Assembly (NCBI RefSeq): GCF_040807025.1
Contig: NC_090954.1
Coordinates: forward strand, 1,436,001 to 1,500,000
Length of the DNA: 64,000 nucleotides
DNA from: Struthio camelus
Lineage: Eukaryota > Chordata > Aves > Struthioniformes > Struthionidae
Direction of reading: 5' to 3'
The notes beneath the pieces were generated by a model. That model had not been told where the DNA came from. It saw only the letters and a list, made by a program, of their open reading frames with translations, and made no database searches. The position numbers were made by a program, and so were the translations under genes. Below are positions 57,421 to 64,000 of this stretch, one piece after another (positions within the stretch are counted from its first letter, which is position 1; every line of letters starts with the position of its first letter).

Positions 57421-59218
57421 CAGCTGGCAGCTTGTTCTGTAATGTCAGTGAGGGAAGACATTCTGCTGTCCCCCGTTTTTAAGATGAGATGAGTCCATCA
57501 AAGACCTTTATAAAGTTTTGTATGTACTATAGCATTTCTTGAACTGGAGAGCAAACACTGAGTGCTCCAGGACTTCTAGCAGTTCATTGCTTAATCTCAA
57601 TATGGGGATTCCCTCCATCAGCTTTATTTTTAGCTTTTGAAATGTTTCTGAATGGCATATGAGGTTGCTTTATTTAAAAAAAAAAAAAAAATTCTTTGGG
57701 AACTGATTTTCTGTTAATATCTTCTAATGGATATCTCTATATATTCTTTTGTAGTGTGAGCAAGTTATGCTTTTGTAATATCACTTTTTTCCCCCTAAAA
57801 TGAAAGAAATGATATCTCATTGGGAATGCTTAATAAGCATTAAATTAGATGTTAGACTTGCAAAAAAGACAGGATGTCTATAGACAGCTGTGGGAGGGGA
57901 AAAAGATTAGCTTTTCTGCCAAGTTGGAGTAGGTTCGAGTAAGTCCAGTATTTTTTGTATGCTTTACTTAAACCAGTGCTTGGAAGACTAAGGGCATTCC
58001 TAACTATACCTTGTTTTGCTTGGCTATTTTATTGGCTGAATCTCTACTAACTTTTGGATGAAATCCTGATTTGCTGAAGTTAATGGAAATTTGAATGTGC
58101 TTAGTTGTACAGTTTGCTCTTTTCTTCTATACATTTGCTTTTTCAACATTTTTCTGAATTATTATATTTTGTGTGAGCTGGTATTCCTAAGCAGATATTT
58201 CTGTACCCTGGAGACCTGAAATAACAAAAAAAACTTGTAAAGAAATGTAAGATTTGAGGAAATTTGTTGCTTTATTGTTCTCGTAACTCTCCCCCCATAC
58301 CACTTCTTATTCCCAGTTCTCCTTTTCTTTTTGTACCACTAAGCCTGTTTAAATAAGATACATGTGTTGAGTGAAGTGAGAAGACCTTGTACACTGTAAT
58401 GAAAATGTTCAGAGTGCTACAACACAGCTTACTCAAAGATTAGAGGTAATACAGCTGTTGCCCTGTAGTCAATAATACAGATATTATCCAGTTCGGAGAT
58501 GATGGGAGAGGACTGGATTTTTTTAAGGAAATGATGCAATTCAATTTTCTCTCACTTTCATGCTATTGTGAACAAAATATCCATGCATCAGGATGAATGC
58601 AGATAATCTGTGAAGAATATTGTCATTAGGCAAATGAAATTGCTCTTCAGAAATAATTGAAACTATCATCTCTATGTTTAACTTTCACTGACTCTTGACC
58701 CAGAAGGTGGTGTGGTATAAGACTGATAAAGTGCTGTTACTACACAATGTATTTTGAGTCCTGGACACCTTAGTCAGAAAGGAGGCTGCTCGTACTCAGT
58801 TACCCATGCTTGCCTGGACTTTGCTCTTCAAGGTCCGGTGGATCATGTTCCACTGGAGCAAAAACGTCTTCTGAAAGAAGCTTTTCTGTGTTGCTGCAAA
58901 CATCTGCCAGCTGTGGGGGCCCCAAGGGATAAGTCTCTGGCTAGGGTTTAAGCTTTCCTGGAGTGGCTGAAGTCAGACAGCTTTGGCATAGAGGAGCATC
59001 AGAGCTACCCTGTAAGTAGGACATTATACGCAGAGGTCGTTAAGGTTAAAGGCATAATGCTCAATGATTCTACAGCAGTTGTATTTGCGCATGCATGACT
59101 TGTCTCTCAAGGTGTGGTTTGACTTCAACTAAGCCAATCCAAAAATTAGTTGCCCTCACGAAAGGCATTCCTGCTCCAGCCTGTCTCTCCAGGCAGAATG
59201 TGTTATATTGCCTGTTTT

Positions 59219-59240
59219 CTTGTGCCAGCCCTGGCACAAG
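59219..59240. repeat. Perfect 10-bp inverted repeat with 2-nt spacer
   Basis: CTTGTGCCAG, then CC, then CTGGCACAAG. The near-palindrome is isolated in anonymous intergenic DNA. Confidence 0.9.
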
Positions 59241-61424
59241 TCTGACCATGCAGCAAGTTGAAGCTACCTTTGCAGAGGTACCTTTTTGGTGGTTTGGCCT
59301 TGTGAATGAGCTTGCCACTGAGCAAGTGCCAGTGCTGGCTCATGGAAAGCCACAGAAGCATCTGCGGCTGGAGGGAGGAATGTGCAGGCTGTTTGCTTAA
59401 CCTGGACTTAGCTCATGAGTGTTTATCCTCATTCAACTACATTTATTGTAACGGTAACTACTGCATTTCTACCAAGACTTCCATAGGACTCAGTGATGAA
59501 TACTTTATAAAAGATGGAAATCTTTACAACAGTGTTTTTTATGTCCACGTACTAAACTTAATCTGAAGATAAGTCTGTAGCATTTTCCCACCTCTTATTG
59601 ATCAGCAGTACGGACAGCAATACCACTCTATCCTCTGCTGGGTTAGCTGTATGTTGCTGATGAGTAAGACAGAAGAATGCTTAGAAATGGCAGGAGAGTA
59701 CAAATTAAAGGAGGAAGTCAAACAGAGCAACAGTGAAATAAGCTCAAGTTGTTATCCATGAAGTAATTGTTTTAAAGCTGATAGCAACATAAACTATAAG
59801 TCCTAATTATGAACTGTCAGAGGTTAGCTATTACTCTCTGCTTCTTAGCAATATCTTTTTCACTGTTATGTAGTAAAAAAGTTCTTGAGTATCTAGATTC
59901 CTTTTATTTCCATCAAACATTTCTTTTCCCAGTTGTGCAGCATTGATGTGAACAGCTTCACTGCTGTTCCTTTTTCTTGGTTTATTTGTTAACCTCAGTA
60001 ACGGGTGCCTTTTGCTTTCAACTAATCTTCCAGGGCTATTAATCACTTGGGTTAATTCCCTGGAGAGCTATTCCATGTGTGCTAAATCTGCATATAAAGA
60101 TTTATTTTTAATTTTTGTTCAATGCTAATGCTTTACCTGAAGCCTTGGTGGGTAATTTCAACTGTATACCATGAGATGATCAACTGTGAGGGCAAGCCCT
60201 AGGGATTTTAGAGGCTGATGCCCTCTAAAGAGGGAGGTAGAGGATTTGCAGTCCTGCTGTGGCAAGCTCACAGGAGAAGCCATGGACAGATTTACTTGCT
60301 GAGGATGTTTTGGAGATGGTTGCCCTCTGGAGGCTTAGCTAGAGGAGGAGGTGCCCTGGATAGGCGGAGGTTGAAGAGCACGAGAATTTTGGAAAATTGT
60401 GAGACTATCCCTGTTTCCACTTCTACTAAATGGTAATTAGTGGGAAGGCGTAATAGCCATTTAGGGCTTTCAGTGCTCATCACTACCTGTAGTTTAGTTT
60501 TTCTTTTCCCCTGCTGCATTTGCAGTTTCACTGGGGGAATAATTGGCTACAGGAGGCCATGAGAACTGAGCTCATTTGAGAGTGCTCCCACCTTCTGTGC
60601 TGGATATGGTTCCCCTGGAGTTATCAGTGGGAGACCATTTGTCTTGTTCTTGGTTTTATTATTACTTACTGCCTGCTCCCTGTTGCTAGCTACCTGTAAT
60701 TCTGTTTTAAACACAGGCCCTTAGAGGTCAGTATCTCCCAGATATCAGCCTTACGAAGTGCTTTAGCCATTGCATAAAGCAGCTGGAGAAGAGGAGAACT
60801 GCTGAGGAAGCTGACTCCTACTGGGTCATATTACCATTGATTTGTCTGGGGTTTCATCCTCTTGTGCGGTGAGTCACAATGAAATGCAAGTGACTTAGTG
60901 TCTACTTTCATTTTCTTTGTAATTCTATGGGGGGGGGAAAAAACATCAGGAGGCAGACATCAGTGTTGTGGTTCCTCCTTTTGCCTGGTTCAGACACTTA
61001 TGGGTTTAGCATACCACTTATCTCATGGCAGGTGAGGTCGATCAGAAGATTGCTTTGAATTGGGAAGAGGATGACAGTGTTTTCTTTTACATATTCAGGT
61101 TTCTTGTTCATGTTTACTTCAAGTAAGAAGCAAGAATAAGGAAATAACTGTATGTTGGCAAACTTTTGAGATGACTGTATTGCTTATTAAACCTGCATTA
61201 AATAGACACTTGCCTCCACTTATCGGGACAGAGAAATGAGGGGATATCTGATGTTATTAATTGTAACAGTAGACTGGGCTTATGTAAACTGTTCTGTAGG
61301 TAAGATTAAAAAATGGTATGGGCATGAGAGATCAAATTTAAGCACGGTGGTCTCTTAAGATGCCAGAAGATGCTTTCAAGAACTCCCATGGTGGATTTTG
61401 GAGTCTAGAGCTGTTAGTCCAGAG

Positions 61425-61498
61425 CCCCTCTTCTCCTCTCCTCCCCCTCACTTTTTCCTTCCTACCTCTTCTTCCTTCCCCCCCCCCCCACCCCAAAC
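61425..61498. repeat. Pyrimidine-rich tract with 12-C run
   Basis: About 75 bases are almost purely C/T on the plus strand, ending in twelve C (61478-61489) and CACCCC. Such polypurine-polypyrimidine tracts can form triplex or quadruplex structures and are often misassembled. Confidence 0.85.
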
Positions 61499-64000
61499 CA
61501 CCCTTCTGTTGTGTGGAAGAGAATAAATTCTGAGTTGGGGGTGATACCACACAACTATTTATGCTTCTGATGGTAATTTTCTGCTGAGTTTTCTATGAAA
61601 AAGCAGGGCACACACGCATTTGTAATATGCCCTTGGAGAAGTGGCAGCAGATTGTTTGGGTTATGTTGTACTCAAGATGTTCTTCCAGAACAATATAGGC
61701 TTTGTACGGTGGATGCGGTTTTGTTATAGGGAAATTAGTACAGAATGACCGAAGACCTTATGCAGCCTTGGAAAGAACCAGAGTCGCACAGCTACAGCTG
61801 AACAAAAGCATAAATTCCATGCAACAGAAACAAGATATCTGGGAGAAAAGTTAATGCAGCCAAGCTATAGAAATAGATCACAGGCAGGCTGAAGTCTACA
61901 CCAGCTAGTAAAGAAAGCTTTGGTCCTAATCCATGAGCACATTAAATATGAGATGGCAAGGTTTACTGAAACAAACACAAACCATTTGTTGATGTTGGCA
62001 ACTATTGTGTCCTTCAGGAACAGGCCTTTCTCTGGCTACAAATACATGGCTTCCAAATTGAATGCAGAACTGGGAGAAGTGGTAGCTGTAGACCCTTCTA
62101 GAAGAATAGACAGACTTTAAAAAGAAAAACAAATGAGAAATGCCTCTTCCCCCCAGTCAGCCAGCCTTGGTGAACTAAAAAGGGAAGAAACACAGATTAG
62201 GATTGCCAGAGGTCCTGCTGAGTTTAAAGCCTGAAGCTGTTGGCCGGATTCAAAAAAGGGAGAATGTGGCTCCTAAAGAAAAGGTTTAAATGCATTGAGA
62301 TCTGAGTTGCATCTTTACCTTCCAGTTTCCTAGTTGGATTTCCTCATTCTATCCCAGAGTGGCAAAACATTGTATTGGCTTCTCTCCAGGGTGGGCTGTA
62401 AAGTTACAGCTTGAACATCTGCTCCAAACCAGAATGGTAGAGACCAGCAAGGTCTCTTAACATCCAGAATACTGGAGTTACCAGAATTATACTTTTCTCC
62501 ATAAGTGACTGCCCTGTAAGTTGATAAGTGGTGTCTGGTGTAAGAGGTCAATGAAAAGGTGTATGACTGCCCAGCAGGTGCAGCCCTGCCCGGTGGGTGT
62601 CCTGTGTGGGTGGCCACTCACTGCTCAGCTTCGTGGTACCTGTGGGAACTGAGGCACCTCAGGTTGTGCCATCACACAATACTTTTGCTCTGTCACTGAT
62701 CCTATTCTCTGATACTGAGATACTATTAAAAGAAGTCAGTACAGCACTCGTGTCCTACCTGGAGCAGACCATGACAGTTTTATCAACTTTGATGGAGCAC
62801 TATTAGCTTACCCTTAGAGACCATCTTTCCAACCTACATGTTTTGCAAATTGTTGCCCCATATATGGGACCAAACTTATCACAGACTAGACAATGTACTA
62901 TTCAAAACAATTTGCTAGGATGATGTGTACAGAATAACCTGCTCTATCTTAGAACAACGAAATATGAAACCAATTTCAAAAAGCTGACTGAGAAAGACAT
63001 GAGACCGTTCTTTCTCACCAATGTGCTGAGCATAGCTGCTTGGCTGAGCAGAGTACCCTGCGAGTGCTGAGCTGCCAGGGGCTCTCAGCAGGAGGAGTAG
63101 GGGGGATTCACCTTTCTTCACACGTGTCTTTCTAGTTCCTTTCCATCAGACTTGCAGCAGTTGTTATGGACCATTGTTGCAGTCTGTTGCAGCAGACCTG
63201 CTTTCTCCTTGCTTAGCTCTTTTCGTTTTGCCTGTTCTTTTTCCTTGTCTCTAGCATCCTAGAAACTTGTCATCTCTGTTCCATTGCTGTTGGGTAGAAG
63301 CCTGTCCAAGCCTGTTCAGCGCTCTCTATTTCTCGGCAATTAGTGAAAAATGTTACTGTAAACATCTGCTCCACCTTCCTTTCTGTCAGTAGGCTTCCTT
63401 TCTGTTTTTGATCTATCTGCTAATCTTCACACACTGCCTACTTCATTTGAAACTTTACCTCCCTGCCTAGTCTCGTGCCTCCCCCTGTTGTTCAACATCC
63501 AAGCCAAAGCTCATGACTCCTATCACTCCTGTATTGTCATTTTTGTTCTTGCTTGCATATGTGCATACGAGCTAGGAAAGAATGATGATTTAGATATCAG
63601 ATTTCCATCCTTTCTTCACGTAAATTCTCAAGTCTTGTTGTCTAAGGAGTGCTAACTTTTGTTAACTAAACATTTTCACTTTAAAGTGATTGTCTGACTC
63701 TTTTCCCTCATCTACCCTACCCCCAGCTTTTGAGTTTTATCTATATAGTTCTAGCTGCTTAAGGCAAAGCTATTATCTTCCATATTCTGTAACAGGCCAG
63801 GAGGAAGGAAACCTACCTGAAAGATAATGTACCTGAGAAATATTACGGCTGTGTCATGGCAAACTGTCAAGAGAGCTGGCCAGTACTGTGTTTTAAATTA
63901 ATGAAAAATACAGGAGTACATTTTGTGCATGTGGTGTCTGCTGATGACTCAATATTTCAGCTAAACATATTTACCTGAATATTCATAGTCACTTAGGAGG

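Larger units (their letters stand above)
53075..64000. other. Intergenic DNA to right edge, gene desert-like
   Basis: No exon of a known gene was recognised. The longest frame (53583-54011, minus, 142 codons) starts without promoter context and resembles no family. Minor features are inverted repeats at 55613-55638 and 59219-59240, a small CpG-bearing patch (about 57280-57420), a C-rich pyrimidine tract (61425-61498) and homopolymer runs. In other amniotes the next gene on this side is NR3C1, after a long spacer; none of its exons is seen here. Confidence 0.6.

Noticed and set aside
57930..57950. GGTTCGAGT resembling a tRNA B box
   Set aside because: The rest of the B box and any A box, stems or terminator are missing.

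Overview
This window is vertebrate nuclear DNA. It has introns with GT/AG boundaries, three CpG islands, simple-sequence repeats and old CR1 and MIR-like transposon relics. It carries the divergently transcribed pair KCTD16 (minus strand) and YIPF5 (plus strand), which are also neighbours in the human genome at 5q31. The lineage is most likely a sauropsid, and probably a bird: introns are compact, repeats are sparse, and one CR1 tail is of the bird/crocodile/turtle type. No young chicken-type CR1 or species-diagnostic repeat was seen, so the species stays open.

Layout. 1-12814 is intron of KCTD16, running off the left edge. 12815-13646 is the large first coding exon of KCTD16: the T1/BTB and H1 domains of a GABA-B receptor auxiliary subunit. 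The H2/C-terminal exon lies outside the window. 13651-14223 is a 5' UTR intron. A noncoding first exon probably ends at 14224 and starts inside a CpG island (about 14500-15480). 15481-24339 is intergenic with no supported gene. 24340-25100 is the CpG-island promoter of YIPF5, with two NRF1 palindromes and an unfolded-protein-response-like element. YIPF5 is complete: a noncoding exon and five coding exons, 24842-31363, giving a 256-residue Yip1-family membrane protein of the ER/Golgi. Reading frame and splice phase are consistent across all five exons.

From about 31.8 kb to the right end no known protein gene is recognisable. The stretch holds an eroded CR1 reverse-transcriptase relic (38.6-39.7 kb), several MIR-like and MITE-like scraps, a perfect 14-bp hairpin (40683-40717), a compound minisatellite (43.2-43.6 kb) and, directly next to it, an orphan CpG island (43.6-44.4 kb). 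The island has a good minus-strand splice donor, and about 1.9 kb downstream on the same strand lies a well-formed candidate internal exon (42080-42171). An undescribed spliced transcript starting at the orphan island is the most interesting possibility here, but it is inference only. From 44.4 to 64 kb the sequence looks like a gene desert with minor tandem repeats, consistent with the large spacer that separates YIPF5 from NR3C1 in other amniotes.

The two genes share a neighbourhood, not a pathway: KCTD16 tunes neuronal GABA-B/G-protein signalling at the plasma membrane, while YIPF5 is a housekeeping factor of ER-to-Golgi traffic. No previously undescribed protein system was found. Most long reading frames in GC-rich stretches are composition artefacts.
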